A DNA stretch of 64,000 bases, taken from positions 4,402,001-4,466,000 of the forward strand of contig NC_005027.1 in the NCBI RefSeq assembly GCF_000196115.1, written 5' to 3'. The DNA comes from Rhodopirellula baltica SH 1. Its GTDB lineage: Bacteria > Planctomycetota > Planctomycetia > Pirellulales > Pirellulaceae. A program made the position numbers and the translations under genes. Numbering within the stretch: position 1 is the stretch's first letter; each line of letters begins with the position of its first letter. The notes beneath the pieces were generated by a model that had not been told where the DNA came from, did not search any database, and worked only from the letters and a program-made list of their open reading frames with translations. Shown here one piece after another: positions 45,147 through 55,583 of the stretch.

Positions 45147-47363
45147 TCAGTCCGTTTTCCAACGAACCGCCAAACCGGGGGCCAATTCGGGCGAACGGTC
45201 TCGCGAGTTGAATCGAGTGGGATCTCCCAACCAACCTTCCTGCGACAACACCAGGGTGACGACACCGGGGGATGATCGCAGAAAATCATCCAACGCTCTG
45301 GAAACAAAGCGGAGTCCGTCGGGCTGATCCTTCAGGCCTTCCCCAGAATTATCGAACTTCAATTCCCCAAGCGGCACCAGATCACCCACGCCATTGGCCA
45401 CCGGACTGGTCTCGAACGTGAGCGACGCTTCTCCAGTTTCGCTCCAATCTAGTGATCCGATGCCACCGGGAGTCGTCAAATCCGATGGCCAACCGTGGAC
45501 CAAAATCCGTCCCACACCTGGGTGCGAGTTCGGAGCCATACTCAGCAACAATGCGGAACGATCGATTCGCTTCAGAACGGCGCTTGCCGAATCAGCTCCG
45601 GCACCCGACGGCGGTGGCAACTGCGTCAGATCAAACCTTAGAAAAGCGATCGCCAAAACATTCTGATCGTTCGCCCCATCACGATGAGCCATAACGGCGG
45701 GCTGCTTTCCAAAGTCTTCCTTGCTTCCTTCGCGAACATAGGTATCGGCACCTTTCCCAGCACGCGTTCGGATGGTTTCAAAACCCAACAGATCGCCGGT
45801 CTGCAAATTTTCAGTGACTTCAAATTGAGATGTCAACGAGTCCACATGTGCCCCCGCCGGTGATTGCAATTCGAAGATCACATCAAAACGCTCCTGAGCC
45901 AAGTTGTTGGTCAGGAACTGAATCTCAATCGATTGCGTCTCGCCTGGCCCCGGCAACTGTCTTGGCGAAAACGATCGGGGAAAAGCGGGAGCCTTGCGTT
46001 TGAGCTGCCCCTCTTGCTGCAAATAGGTGGTGATGCGAGCCACCTGCCCCGCTTGCGAATAGCGAATCCGCGGATCGCTTTCACGTGAGTCCGCCTGATT
46101 GGTCAACTGCAACCGAAACCTGGCCATTTCGCCAACGGGAATTTCCGGATCAGCAATGACCTTCCCTGTTAACTGCAATGCGCCCAGTTCAGCAGCCAAC
46201 ACCGCGGGTGAGGTGTCGGGCGTCGAAGCCGACTTCACCGATTCCATCGACGTACTCTTCGAAGTTCCATCGCGAAGCATCCACCACACTCCACCGGCAA
46301 TCAGTGCAGCAACGGCCAAACCAACGGCCGCAAAGAACGCTTTGCCTGTTCCACCACTTGTTGTCTTTGTCGTCGCAGCCGGTTCTGCCCCCGCTGGCAC
46401 CGACGAGCCGTTGCTCGAATTGGCATCGATATCGATTGCCAATCCCGCTTGCTTGGATTGTTGAATCTGCTCCGACACCGCCAACAATGCTTTGCGAAAG
46501 TGCCCCGCCGTTTCGTATCGCTGCCCGGGCTCTTTGGACAACAAACGCATAATCAGTCGTTCGAGCGGCTCGGGCACCTCGACGGATTCACCGTTCTGCT
46601 TTCGCTGGGAAAGCGTCAACGGTTCACGGCAGAGAATGTTGACCAGTTGAGTGGGCGTGTTGGAAGCAAGCAATGGAACTTTCCCCGCACACATCTCATA
46701 CATCACCACCCCGAGTGAATAGAGATCGGTGCGTTCGTCAACGGTCTCATTGCGAGCCTGTTCGGGTGACAAGTAGCCCGGTGTGCCGACGACGCTGTCA
46801 CCGCGAGCCAAGCCTTGCACCGCAGATCCTGCGACCGCCAAGCCGAAGTCCAAAATCTTGACCCGTTCGGAAGGCGATTGAATCCACAAGTTCGCCGGCT
46901 TGATGTCTCGGTGAATGATTCCTCGATCGTGGGCGGCTTCCAATCCCAAGGCGACTTGATCCGCGATCGCGATCACTTCTTCCGAGCTGAATTGGCGACC
47001 GGATTGCAGCAACTGCTCCAGCGTTCCTCCCTGCAACAGCTCCATCGCCAAGAATGGTGTGCCATTGCGTTGCCCAACTTCGAACAGCGTCGCAACGTTG
47101 TCATGATGGACCGCGGCCATCGAGCGAGCTTCCTCGACGATCCGCTTGCGACTATTCGGCGATTTCGCGAATCGCTCGTTCATCACTTTCAGAGCCACGG
47201 TGCGCTGCAACCGAGTGTCTTGCGCTCGGTAGACATGCCCCATGCCGCCTTGGCCCAGCAATTCGATCACGCGATACGGCCCTAGTCGGCCCAATTCGCC
47301 AGCTGCTTCTGGGGGATCCAGAAACTCAGGGGGTGAATCAGGTGCGGGCGGTGAATCGGTCAT
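45147..47363 (-). CDS. Transmembrane Ser/Thr protein kinase with a DNRLRE-like outer domain
   Basis: About 738 residues. The kinase domain near 28-290 is canonical (LLGQGGMGHVYRAQD, VALKVMNE, IIHRDIKPANLWI, KILDFGLAVAG, GTPGYLSPEQ). One membrane span near 345-367 (FFAAVGLAVAALIAGGVWWML) is followed by a periplasmic part: a beta-domain near 390-520, then a stretch like the DNRLRE domain (ADTYVREGSKEDFGKQPAVMAHR, LAIAFLRFDLTQLP) that is otherwise found in surface and carbohydrate-linked proteins. It may sense an envelope ligand. ATG 47363 starts MTDSPPAPDSPPE. Confidence 0.9.
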   Translation of the reverse strand: MTDSPPAPDSPPEFLDPPEAAGELGRLGPYRVIELLGQGGMGHVYRAQDTRLQRTVALKVMNERFAKSPNSRKRIVEEARSMAAVHHDNVATLFEVGQRNGTPFLAMELLQGGTLEQLLQSGRQFSSEEVIAIADQVALGLEAAHDRGIIHRDIKPANLWIQSPSERVKILDFGLAVAGSAVQGLARGDSVVGTPGYLSPEQARNETVDERTDLYSLGVVMYEMCAGKVPLLASNTPTQLVNILCREPLTLSQRKQNGESVEVPEPLERLIMRLLSKEPGQRYETAGHFRKALLAVSEQIQQSKQAGLAIDIDANSSNGSSVPAGAEPAATTKTTSGGTGKAFFAAVGLAVAALIAGGVWWMLRDGTSKSTSMESVKSASTPDTSPAVLAAELGALQLTGKVIADPEIPVGEMARFRLQLTNQADSRESDPRIRYSQAGQVARITTYLQQEGQLKRKAPAFPRSFSPRQLPGPGETQSIEIQFLTNNLAQERFDVIFELQSPAGAHVDSLTSQFEVTENLQTGDLLGFETIRTRAGKGADTYVREGSKEDFGKQPAVMAHRDGANDQNVLAIAFLRFDLTQLPPPSGAGADSASAVLKRIDRSALLLSMAPNSHPGVGRILVHGWPSDLTTPGGIGSLDWSETGEASLTFETSPVANGVGDLVPLGELKFDNSGEGLKDQPDGLRFVSRALDDFLRSSPGVVTLVLSQEGWLGDPTRFNSRDRSPELAPGLAVRWKTD

Positions 47364-47582
47364 GAGGTGCCGGGTTGCGATGGGAAACCAATGCATTCCA
47401 CCGGTCGTCGATGCGGTTGACCGGCTGGCCAGCCGCCCCGCCCAACTCGTTCGGCAGAATCCAACCCTGCAGGGTAAACACTGGCACATCGCCCAACAAC
47501 TCTTCCGCCACGGAAATCTGTCCCCATGGAATCCATGCCGGGTCTTGATACGATTGGCCGCTGGATTGGGCCGAGACCACCG

Positions 47583-47590
47583 CCCTGCCC
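47583..47590 (-). other. KOPS-like octamer
   Basis: GGGCAGGG on the - strand in the gap before the HD-domain gene. It points left. Confidence 0.6.
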
Positions 47591-47635
47591 TGTCCCGCTC
47601 TGAACATCTATTCGCCTTCTACCCGCGACGAGCCC

Positions 47636-48601
47636 GTGTCACGAACCGCTATCCATGATCTCGCCGACGGAATGACGTTGGCCCAGCCGTTCCAAGCTGC
47701 TGACAAACAACTGCGAGTCAATCGTCAGGGTGGCAAGTACATCCTGCTGAAGTTATCCGACCGGTCGGGCACGATCGTCGGGATGATGTGGAATGCGGAC
47801 GAAACCACCTTCGACACCTTCGACCGCGGCGACTACATCCATTGCACCGGTCGAACCCAGGTGCACAACGGTTCCCTGCAGGTGATCCTCACCGAGATCC
47901 AGCGCATGGACCCGGCGGAAGTCGACCAAAGCGATTTCGACCGCTTCGATGCCAACCAAGCGGACAACAACTTCACGCGTCTGAGAGAGTTGCTGGCCAC
48001 GATCTCACAACCCGCACTGCATGCGTTGGCTCAGTCATACCTGAACGACGATTCGTTTGTTCAATCGTTTCGCCAGGCCGCCGCCGCGGTCTCCAATCAC
48101 CATGCCTATCCGGGCGGACTGCTCGAACACACCGTCAACATGATGGAATTGGTCCGACTGATCTCACCGCGATACGCCAAAGTCGACACGGACCTGTTGT
48201 TGATGGGAGCCTTCCTTCACGACTTGGGGAAGATTGATGAACTGCGAGCCAGCGGCGAGATCAGCTACACCGACCGAGGTCAACTCGTTGGACACATCGT
48301 CATCGGCGTTCAGCGTTTGGGCGAAAAGATCGCAGAAACCGAAGCCTCTACCGGCCAAAAGTTTTCGACCGGACTGCGGCACCAATTGGAACACTTGATC
48401 GTCAGTCACCACGGTGTCTTGGAATACGGCAGTCCCAAGATTCCAGTCACGCTCGAAGCGGTTGCGTTGCATCACATCGACAACCTCGATGCAAAGCTCG
48501 CTTCGTACTCTTCGATCATTGATTCCGACATCGCTGCTGATGGAAACTGGACGAACTACACCCCATCGATCGGACGCAAACTTTGGAAAGGCGACTCGTG
48601 A
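47636..48601 (+). CDS. OB-fold / HD-domain 3'-5' exoribonuclease, YhaM-like
   Basis: A 321-residue protein. The N-terminal OB-fold near 1-100 ([46 protein letters not shown]) is followed by an HD phosphohydrolase domain near 150-300: [36 protein letters not shown], and [20 protein letters not shown]. This matches YhaM/CbfI exonucleases that trim RNA or DNA from the 3' end. It starts at GTG 47636. Its stop overlaps the queC start by four bases. Confidence 0.9.
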   Translation: MSRTAIHDLADGMTLAQPFQAADKQLRVNRQGGKYILLKLSDRSGTIVGMMWNADETTFDTFDRGDYIHCTGRTQVHNGSLQVILTEIQRMDPAEVDQSDFDRFDANQADNNFTRLRELLATISQPALHALAQSYLNDDSFVQSFRQAAAAVSNHHAYPGGLLEHTVNMMELVRLISPRYAKVDTDLLLMGAFLHDLGKIDELRASGEISYTDRGQLVGHIVIGVQRLGEKIAETEASTGQKFSTGLRHQLEHLIVSHHGVLEYGSPKIPVTLEAVALHHIDNLDAKLASYSSIIDSDIAADGNWTNYTPSIGRKLWKGDS

Positions 48602-49335
48602 ATTCCACCTCGCAATCAAAAACGGAATCCGCCCAACAAGATGCTGGCAAAGCCGTCGTGTTGCTGTCCGGTGGACTGGACAGCGCCACGTGTGTGGCCA
48701 TCGCCCGCGACCAAGGATTCGAAGTTCATGCAATCAGCTTCCGCTACGGCCAACGCCATGACGGCGAACTTGATCGTGCAGCAAAACAAGCCAGCCTGAT
48801 GGGCGTCGTATCGCACCGCGTGATCGACATTGACCTGGCACAGCTTGGTGGATCCGCTCTGGTGGACTCGTCCATCGCCGTCCCAAAATCGGATCATGTC
48901 GACAAAATCGCGGGCGACATCCCGGTGACGTACGTCCCGGCCCGCAACACAATCTTTCTGTCGTACGCTTTGGCGGTTGCCGAGACGTTGGGATCGCGAG
49001 ACATCTTCATCGGCGTCAATGCACTCGACTACAGCGGGTACCCGGATTGCCGTCCGGAATTCATCGACGCATTTCAAACGATGGCACGCTTGGCCACCAA
49101 AGCAGGTGTGGAAGACGAACATTCGCTTACCATTCACACGCCGCTGCTTCACTGGACCAAGGCCGAAATCATCCAGCGTGGAATCGAACTGGGAGTGGAC
49201 TACTCACAAACGCTGTCCTGCTATGACCCACAAGGCAGCAGCGACGAAATGCGTCCGTGCGGTCAATGCGACGCCTGTTTGCTGAGAGCGAAAGGCTTCG
49301 CAGAAAACGAGATCGCCGATCCGGCAATCGGCTGA
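48598..49335 (+). CDS. queC: 7-cyano-7-deazaguanine (preQ0) synthase
   Basis: A 245-residue ATP-dependent enzyme of queuosine synthesis that converts CDG to preQ0. Marks: [58 protein letters not shown], and the zinc site [14 protein letters not shown] with the upstream Cys in LSCYDP. GTG 48598 is chosen because it shares GTGA with the YhaM-like stop and has GGAAAGG upstream. No other que gene or preQ1 riboswitch is seen nearby. Confidence 0.95.
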   Translation: MNSTSQSKTESAQQDAGKAVVLLSGGLDSATCVAIARDQGFEVHAISFRYGQRHDGELDRAAKQASLMGVVSHRVIDIDLAQLGGSALVDSSIAVPKSDHVDKIAGDIPVTYVPARNTIFLSYALAVAETLGSRDIFIGVNALDYSGYPDCRPEFIDAFQTMARLATKAGVEDEHSLTIHTPLLHWTKAEIIQRGIELGVDYSQTLSCYDPQGSSDEMRPCGQCDACLLRAKGFAENEIADPAIG

Positions 49336-49354
49336 GACAACGATCTGGATGACG

Positions 49355-49784
49355 TGGACTTGGTTGCGATGTGGCTTGGGCATTGAGGGCTGCCCGACGG
49401 AACAGTTGAGGACAACTGTTCTACTCTAGAGGTGCCCATCTCAACGCGGTCGCGATTCAACGACATTGCCCCGGGGAGGACTCGGTGAGTGGATTGCAAA
49501 GTGCAAATTGATCAATGCAAATTGCAAAGTATTTCCGGCTCGGCAACTGACGTGACAACGCAGACCTGCAACTGCCAATTTGCAATGTCCACTTTGCAAT
49601 TTGCAATCGCCCCGTCTCGCCATTCCTCTCATGGCAGTCACGCCAGACCGCCCCGGACGGAGCCGTCGTCCTTAGCTCGGGGTGGAAACCCCGAGACCGA
49701 ACGAGAAGAACCATCAGTCGCCCCGGATGGGGCCGTCGTGAGCGTTCCCGCGTTGTTGAAAAGCACGACGCGAACGGTTGGAAC
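49355..49784. repeat. Long direct repeat, copy 1
   Basis: 430 bases. Begins TGGACTTGGTTGCGATG, contains the AACAGTTG-AGGA-CAACTGTT hairpin at 49401-49420, then a core with several TTGCAA/TTTGCAA units at 49494-49608, then GC-rich CGCCCCGGACGGAGCCG motifs. It has about 70 bases near 49660-49735 that copy 2 lacks. Confidence 0.85.
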
Positions 49785-50144
49785 TGGACTTGGTTGCGAT
49801 GTGGCTTGGGCATTGAGGGTGGCCCAACGGAACAGTTGAGGACAACTGTTCTACTCTGGAGGTGCCCATCTCAACGCGGCCGCAATTCACCGACATTGCC
49901 CCGGGGAGGACTCGGTGAGTGGATTGCAAAGTGCAAATTGATCAATGCAAATTGCAAAGTATTTCCGGCTCGGCAACTGACGTGACAACGCAGACCTGCA
50001 ACTGCCAATTTGCAATGTCCACTTTGCAATTTGCAATCGCCCCGTCTCGCCATTCCTCTCATGGCATCACGCCAGACCGCCCCGGACGGGGCCGTCGTGA
50101 TTGCTCCGGTATCGTCCAGCCGCACGACGTCAGCGGTTGGACCT
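49785..50144. repeat. Long direct repeat, copy 2
   Basis: 360 bases, close to identical to copy 1 through the TTGCAA core. Its hairpin is at 49831-49850. It ends with a single CGCCCCGGACGGGGCCG motif. Confidence 0.85.
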
Positions 50145-50404
50145 GGACTTGGTTGCGATGTGCCTTGGCTGTTGAGAGTGGCCCGACGGGACAGTTGAGG
50201 ACAACTGTTCTACTCTGCTGCGGTCCATTTCAACGCGATCGCGATTCACCGACATCTCTTCTACTGAGGTCTCGGTGAGTGGATTGCAAAGTGCAAATTG
50301 ATCAACGCAAATTGCAAAGTATTTCCGGCCCGGCAAGTCACATGATTTCACCGACCTGCAATTGCCAATTTGCAATGTTTACTTTGCAATTTGCAATCGC
50401 CCCA
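50145..50404. repeat. Long direct repeat, copy 3 (short, diverged)
   Basis: About 260 bases. The hairpin is at 50190-50209. The TTGCAA core is kept, with changes around it. It lacks the GC-rich end and stops about 40 bases before the stop codon of the 699-aa gene. Confidence 0.8.
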
Positions 50405-50447
50405 TCGCATCTCGCGTGTTTCCGCGTTAGCCCCCCGCAGGTTTTCC

Positions 50448-52547
50448 CTACTTCAACAGGAACCCGTTGAGATTCCAACCGGTCTCGGTGGTTTCAACAA
50501 ATCCGAACGCGTTGCGGAAGTACTTTTCAACCTCGCTGAACGCTGGCCATTTACTGACGTTCAAACGCTCGATGGGTTCGTCCGCTTTGGGCTCGTCGCC
50601 TTCGAACATCCGCCGGACCAACGACGCCAAGACCGAGTCACTGTTCTTCAATTCGCCTTGACGTTGCAGTTCGTACTTCGCACGCAGCGACTGACGCAGA
50701 CGCACCACGCGTTGAAAAGCCACTTCATCGGCTCCCATTTCGCTGGTCAGTTTCAAGAGGTCTTTGACTTCGTCCAAGTCGGCCAGCTTGTCGCCCTCGC
50801 CGGTTTGCATTCGCTTCGCCACATCGACCAACCATTCCACATGGCTGCTAAACACCAGGTGTGACTTTTTGGAACCCTTGCCAGCAGGAACCATGGCGAT
50901 GGCCCAGGTGTTCAAGAGCGGAGTTTGCTCTTCATCGATTTCTTCTTCGAAACCTAGGTCATCGAAGAACTCGTCATCCAGCTCGTCATCACCACTGCCG
51001 TGTTTGACCTGCCAAATTTCAACGCCGGGAACGGTGTCAACTTTGAAGACGTCGGGTTCGACCTCCATCGCTTTGCGAACCGCCGTTCCGATCGCATCAG
51101 CATTGAGAACTTCGATCGCAACCAAGACACGTTCCGAATCCACTGTTGCGGGCAATGTGTTATCGGTCAGCAACAACAGATGCTCAGAAAGATTCGGCAA
51201 AACGTTCTTTTCAATGTCGATTTGCGGCCCTTCCTCATCATCGCGGATGCCTTCAATGCTGGGCCGAAAGATTTCATTGTCGAACGCTTCATCGACCAAA
51301 GTCTCGACCGCCCAAAACGCTTCTTCGATTTTCCAGTTCACTCGCGTGATACTGGCTGTATTGGCAGGAACCCATGCCGGAATTCCTTCCAGCGGCGTGT
51401 TTGGAAATTGGAGCATTCGAGCCGCCAAACGATAGCGGCTGGGTTTGTCGGTCACCGGAGGAGCATGCACGTAGCCACGATGCAGCAAGTCGAATTTGCC
51501 CTGACCCACGACCGCGATACCGCCAGCTGCTTGCAAGGCATCGAACCCTTGATTCTCCAACAGATTCAAAATGCGAACCTTGTTGCCTCGATCCACTTTG
51601 GCGACGTCGCGAATGATCCGGCCCATCGTCAAAGGTTTGACAAACCATTCGACCTGCGAACCTTCGACTTCAATTTCGCTACGTGAAAGAGCCTGCTTCC
51701 AAACGGTTCGCAACAATGGTGCCTTGTCCAAGGAATCTTCCCGGCCATCGTTTGCAATCGCGTCCAGAATTTCCAGCACCACCGAATCACGATCCGATGC
51801 GATCACGCGATCCTTGGTCAGACAGACAACAACCTGTTCGATCTTCAGTTGCCCAGGTCGCGTCTTTGGTCGGTACACGCGTACGGTTTCACCAGCATGA
51901 GTGACATCGGTCCGGGTCGCGCCGTCGGCTTTCAGATCTTGATCAACTCGCTTCAAGACAGCTTCCGCTTCCGCGTGCTTTCCGCGAATGTCGGCGACAA
52001 CGCAAACGGAAGACGGTCGGCGGTTGTCGTTTTCAAACGGCAACCAAACCGCGATCACTTCTCCGGTCGCGATCTCGTACAGTTCCTTCGGACGCAATCC
52101 GACTTTGTCACCCAGTTTTTCCCACACGGCACCTTGGCTGCCGAAATTGGCATCGATCAATGGCTTCATCGAGGGATCATCCGTGATGCCAGACAGAGTT
52201 GTCTTCTTCCACGAATCACACAGCACGGTCAGGTTGGGAATACGTACTACACCAGCGGCCGTGTCGGGCAACAACTTCAACGCCGTCATCAAAACGGGTT
52301 TGGCACCGCCCTGCTCTGCCCCGGCTTGCTTCGCAGGCCCAGCGTTCTTTTCGAGCCCGGCTTCCTTTGCGGGTGCCGCATCTTGGGCGATCGAATGTGA
52401 TCCAATCAAACACACGGCCAGAACGGCTGTCATCACATGGAGCACCGCGAGGCGGCAAGCCTGTGTTCGACCGTCGAAGTTGGAAAAATATGTTCGCGTG
52501 GGATTGATCACTCGTTTGTCCGCCACTTGCACCCGTTGAAAATTCAT
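50448..52547 (-). CDS. Secreted protein of unknown function, 699 aa
   Basis: Not assigned. A hydrophobic segment near residues 34-54 (LAVLHVMTAVLAVCLIGSHSIAQ) looks like a signal peptide, so the real start may be nearer to it than ATG 52547. The mature protein is long, mixed alpha/beta and acidic, with stretches such as GEVIAVWLPF and IGTAVRKAMEVEPDVFKVDTVPGVEIWQV, and an Asp/Glu cluster (GDDELDDEFFDDLGFEEE). It resembles large exported proteins found mainly in planctomycetes. It has no visible catalytic motif. Confidence 0.75.
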   Translation of the reverse strand: MNFQRVQVADKRVINPTRTYFSNFDGRTQACRLAVLHVMTAVLAVCLIGSHSIAQDAAPAKEAGLEKNAGPAKQAGAEQGGAKPVLMTALKLLPDTAAGVVRIPNLTVLCDSWKKTTLSGITDDPSMKPLIDANFGSQGAVWEKLGDKVGLRPKELYEIATGEVIAVWLPFENDNRRPSSVCVVADIRGKHAEAEAVLKRVDQDLKADGATRTDVTHAGETVRVYRPKTRPGQLKIEQVVVCLTKDRVIASDRDSVVLEILDAIANDGREDSLDKAPLLRTVWKQALSRSEIEVEGSQVEWFVKPLTMGRIIRDVAKVDRGNKVRILNLLENQGFDALQAAGGIAVVGQGKFDLLHRGYVHAPPVTDKPSRYRLAARMLQFPNTPLEGIPAWVPANTASITRVNWKIEEAFWAVETLVDEAFDNEIFRPSIEGIRDDEEGPQIDIEKNVLPNLSEHLLLLTDNTLPATVDSERVLVAIEVLNADAIGTAVRKAMEVEPDVFKVDTVPGVEIWQVKHGSGDDELDDEFFDDLGFEEEIDEEQTPLLNTWAIAMVPAGKGSKKSHLVFSSHVEWLVDVAKRMQTGEGDKLADLDEVKDLLKLTSEMGADEVAFQRVVRLRQSLRAKYELQRQGELKNSDSVLASLVRRMFEGDEPKADEPIERLNVSKWPAFSEVEKYFRNAFGFVETTETGWNLNGFLLK

Positions 52548-52697
52548 TCAAGATCCGTCTGAAATCATCGGAATCCATCCGAGCCCGCGTCTCTGCGCGA
52601 CTGGCTCAGCCGGCCGATATCGTAAACCCTTCCATTTCGGGCCGAAATGCCGATGTCACCATCCATCGCCTGATTTGTGCCCTTGCAAGAGACCAAA

Positions 52698-54134
52698 ATG
52701 ACCGAAACGCAGGAAACTCCGTACCAAAACCCCCTGATTGAGCGTTACGCGTCACGAGAAATGGCGTTTCACTGGGGTCCCCAGCGGCGATTCGCATCCT
52801 GGCGAAAGGTCTGGATTGCGCTAGCGGAGGCCGAACAAGAGCTCGGAATCGCAATCACCGATGCCCAAATCGAACAACTGAAGTCGTTCGAAAACAAATT
52901 AAATCTGGACGCGGCGGCCAAATACGAACGTGAACTTCGCCACGATGTGATGGCCCACGTCCACGCTTACGGCGATCAGTGCCCGGACGCCCGTGGGATC
53001 ATCCACCTCGGCGCGACCAGTTGTTTCGTGACCGACAACGCCGACCTGCTGCTGATTCGCGAAGCCCTTGAGCTCACTGCTAAACGCTTGGCGGCCACGA
53101 TCGACCAAATGGCAAAATTCGCGGCCGAGCACCGCGACCTGCCCTGTCTCGCCTTTACCCACTTTCAACCAGCCCAGCCCACAACGGTCGGCAAGCGAGC
53201 ATGTTTGTGGATCTACGACCTAGTTCTTGATCTCGAAGCGATCGAACATCGTCTCGAAACTCTGCGTGCACGCTCAGCCAAAGGCACCACTGGAACCCAG
53301 GCGAGCTTTTTGGAATTGTTCTCCGGCGACCACGACAAGGTCCGTGCGTTGGAAAAACGAATCGCTGAAAAGCTCTCGTTTGAGTCGGTCTACGCCGTCA
53401 CCGGACAAACCTACCCTCGCAAAGTCGACGCTCAATTGCTCGACGCCCTGTCCGGGATCGGGCAAAGCCTGCACAAGATCGCCACCGACATCCGCTTGCT
53501 GGCCGGTCGCAAAGAAGTCGAAGAGCCGTTTGAGAAGAAGCAAATCGGCAGCTCGGCAATGGCCTACAAACGCAACCCGATGCGGAGCGAGCGAATCTGT
53601 GCACTCGGTCGATTTGTCATGAGCCTGCAAAGCAGCCCCGCGATGACCGCAGCGACCCAGTGGATGGAACGCACTCTCGACGACAGCGCCAACCGCCGCT
53701 TGGTCATCCCGCAAGCGTTCTTGGCAATCGACGCGGCACTCGTGTTGATGCAAAACGTTGCCGACGGAATGGTCGTCTACCCAGCCACGATCGCAAAAAA
53801 CTTGGGTGCCGAGCTTCCGTTCATGGCGACCGAGAACATCTTGATGCAAGCGGTCGCTGCGGGCGGTGACCGTCAAGATTTGCACGAGCAAATTCGCGTG
53901 CACAGCCAAGCGGCAGCACTAGAAGTCAAACAGAACGCTGGCGACAACGACCTGCTGGAACGTCTCAAAGGCGACGAGAACTTCGCCGGCATCGACTTGG
54001 AAGCTGCGATTGATCCGCACGCTTACGTGGGGCGAGCTCCCCAACAAGTCGACGAGTTCATGGAAGCGATCATCACCCCCATCCGCCAGCGTTACTCTGG
54101 CAGCGACAGCTTGAGCGTTGAAGTCACGGTCTGA
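52698..54134 (+). CDS. purB: Adenylosuccinate lyase
   Basis: A 478-residue fumarase-superfamily enzyme acting twice in purine synthesis (SAICAR and adenylosuccinate cleavage). Marks: [50 protein letters not shown] THFQPAQPT, and the signature [19 protein letters not shown]. The length is usual for the longer bacterial and animal type. ATG 52698 is preferred over the frame start at 52677. A strong shared terminator follows. Confidence 0.96.
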   Translation: MTETQETPYQNPLIERYASREMAFHWGPQRRFASWRKVWIALAEAEQELGIAITDAQIEQLKSFENKLNLDAAAKYERELRHDVMAHVHAYGDQCPDARGIIHLGATSCFVTDNADLLLIREALELTAKRLAATIDQMAKFAAEHRDLPCLAFTHFQPAQPTTVGKRACLWIYDLVLDLEAIEHRLETLRARSAKGTTGTQASFLELFSGDHDKVRALEKRIAEKLSFESVYAVTGQTYPRKVDAQLLDALSGIGQSLHKIATDIRLLAGRKEVEEPFEKKQIGSSAMAYKRNPMRSERICALGRFVMSLQSSPAMTAATQWMERTLDDSANRRLVIPQAFLAIDAALVLMQNVADGMVVYPATIAKNLGAELPFMATENILMQAVAAGGDRQDLHEQIRVHSQAAALEVKQNAGDNDLLERLKGDENFAGIDLEAAIDPHAYVGRAPQQVDEFMEAIITPIRQRYSGSDSLSVEVTV

Positions 54135-54165
54135 TTTCGACGGGCGACTGCCCCTAAACGCAAAG

Positions 54166-54199
54166 ATCTCGCCGGCGTGTCATATCGCCGGCGAGATCA
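54166..54199. terminator. Strong bidirectional terminator hairpin
   Basis: Perfect 13-base stem GATCTCGCCGGCG / CGCCGGCGAGATC with an eight-base loop, between the convergent purB and porin genes. A/T-rich flanks on both sides fit use in both directions. Confidence 0.85.
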
Positions 54200-54239
54200 A
54201 ATGTCTTTCTTGGATCGTCTGTTCTAGAAACAATAAGTT

Positions 54240-55583
54240 TTAGAACAAGAAGATCGTGTCAATGCCGAATGTGGTTTGGTCGTCTTGGTCGTTTTCCAAG
54301 ATGCCGGTCACGTCGGCTCCGTCTGCCCAGTCCCAGCGAATTTCGGGACGGATCAAGACGTTGGCGTGCGGTTTGACGTTGGCACCCAAGGTTAATGCGT
54401 AGACGTCAACGTTGCCGTTGAAGACACCCGCGTCGGCGTCATACCACTCGAAGCGACTGCCCAAAGCCAAACAATCGCTGACCGTGTAGATCAGGTAGTT
54501 GTTCAGGCCGTAGGTTTCTTTGAAGTTGCCACCATTGCCGTTTTCTGCGTCCATGTAATCCGACTGCAAGACATACTGCAGTTGATCGGTCAACGCGATG
54601 TCGGTGACGATCGAGTGCATGTAGCCCTGCGACGTGGTGCCGGCTGGCTCATCCGCAAAACGTCCAGCGACAGTTGCGTAGGTCACAGTGACGTCGTCAC
54701 TCATGGCTAACGAGACACCGCCCAAGAACGAGTCGCCGTTGTCTTCGAAACCGCTGTCCCAACCCAAGGTGTAACCACCGTAAACGGTCAAGTCATCGCT
54801 AGCGTTGTAGGTCGCCAATGCACCGGTGTGGGTGAAGGGCTCGCTGTTGTACATCGTGTAAGCGTGGCTGTAGAAGAAGTTGTCAGGAGCGGCAACAACT
54901 TCGTAGCCAATGATCGTGAAGAAGTGACCAAACTTCACCGACAGGTCGCCGTAGCCAACTTCACCGTAGACTTGTGGCAGTGCACTTCCGTACTCGCCAT
55001 GCTTCCAACCGGTGTCCCAGTGGCCATTGTCGATGCCGAACGCCTGTGTGTCCTGAGCGTCGATGCCGTAGACGTAATCGATGCGTCCGCCGAAGTCGAA
55101 ACCGTTCGAGGTGTCGATGGCCTTCTCAGCGTAGAACCAAGCTTGATGCAGGTTGTATTCGTCGGGACGATTGTTGAACAAAGGCAATGCTTTGTTGTGG
55201 TAGCCCATTTGAACCCAACCGCCGACGGAGTAGCCACAAGCTTCACCGAAGAGCGTGAACGGATCGCCGAGGTCACAATCAAACATCCCGCAACCGCCGT
55301 CATCAAACAGGCCGCCACCCATGTCGCCACAGCCCATGTCGCCGCAACCACCATCGCAGGCCAACTCACCGCAGCCACATTCCATTTCAGGAAATGTGTC
55401 ACAGGATTCATCACAGCTGGCATCAAAGTGCCCGACTGGAACGACTTCGGCCTGACTGGTTGGCATTCCGCCCTGGTAACTTGCGTCGGCCACGAATCGG
55501 TCGGCAGCAGAAGCGCCATTGAGGCTTCCCAATCCAACCAAGCCACCGAGGGCCAACCACAAAGCAGCTCGTTTCGATTTCAT
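54240..55583 (-). CDS. Cysteine-rich outer membrane porin (BBP2-like), paralog 1
   Basis: A 447-residue protein. The signal peptide ends near GASAADRF. A Cys/Gly-rich segment near residues 55-105 follows (CDESCD, CGCGELACDGGCGDMGCGD and more, over a dozen cysteines). The rest is a predicted beta-barrel with repeated aromatic strands (GGWVQMGYHNKALPLFN, VKFGHFFTIIGYEVVAAPDNFFYSHAYT, VLIRPEIRWDWADG), ending in a hydrophobic FGIDTIFLF typical of porins. It is close to the protein encoded at 55938. The cargo is unknown. Confidence 0.88.
   Translation of the reverse strand: MKSKRAALWLALGGLVGLGSLNGASAADRFVADASYQGGMPTSQAEVVPVGHFDASCDESCDTFPEMECGCGELACDGGCGDMGCGDMGGGLFDDGGCGMFDCDLGDPFTLFGEACGYSVGGWVQMGYHNKALPLFNNRPDEYNLHQAWFYAEKAIDTSNGFDFGGRIDYVYGIDAQDTQAFGIDNGHWDTGWKHGEYGSALPQVYGEVGYGDLSVKFGHFFTIIGYEVVAAPDNFFYSHAYTMYNSEPFTHTGALATYNASDDLTVYGGYTLGWDSGFEDNGDSFLGGVSLAMSDDVTVTYATVAGRFADEPAGTTSQGYMHSIVTDIALTDQLQYVLQSDYMDAENGNGGNFKETYGLNNYLIYTVSDCLALGSRFEWYDADAGVFNGNVDVYALTLGANVKPHANVLIRPEIRWDWADGADVTGILENDQDDQTTFGIDTIFLF

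Larger units (their letters stand above)
49336..50447. repeat. Intergenic region filled by a three-copy direct repeat
   Basis: A 1.1-kb gap with no credible gene. It is almost fully covered by three imperfect direct copies starting at 49355, 49785 and 50145. Frames reading through the copies give the same peptide pattern three times in step with the DNA repeat and have no family likeness, so they are judged non-coding. Confidence 0.8.

Noticed and set aside
49355..50404. Possible CRISPR array
   Set aside because: Units are 260-430 bp and near-contiguous, with no short repeats and spacers, and no cas genes are present.
49489..50470. Three similar short open frames (MDCKVQIDQ type)
   Set aside because: They only mirror the three DNA repeats, diverge after the repeat ends, and lack ribosome sites.
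52307..52323. CCCTGCTCTGCCCC near-match in the 699-aa gene
   Set aside because: It has a mismatch in each octamer and was not counted.
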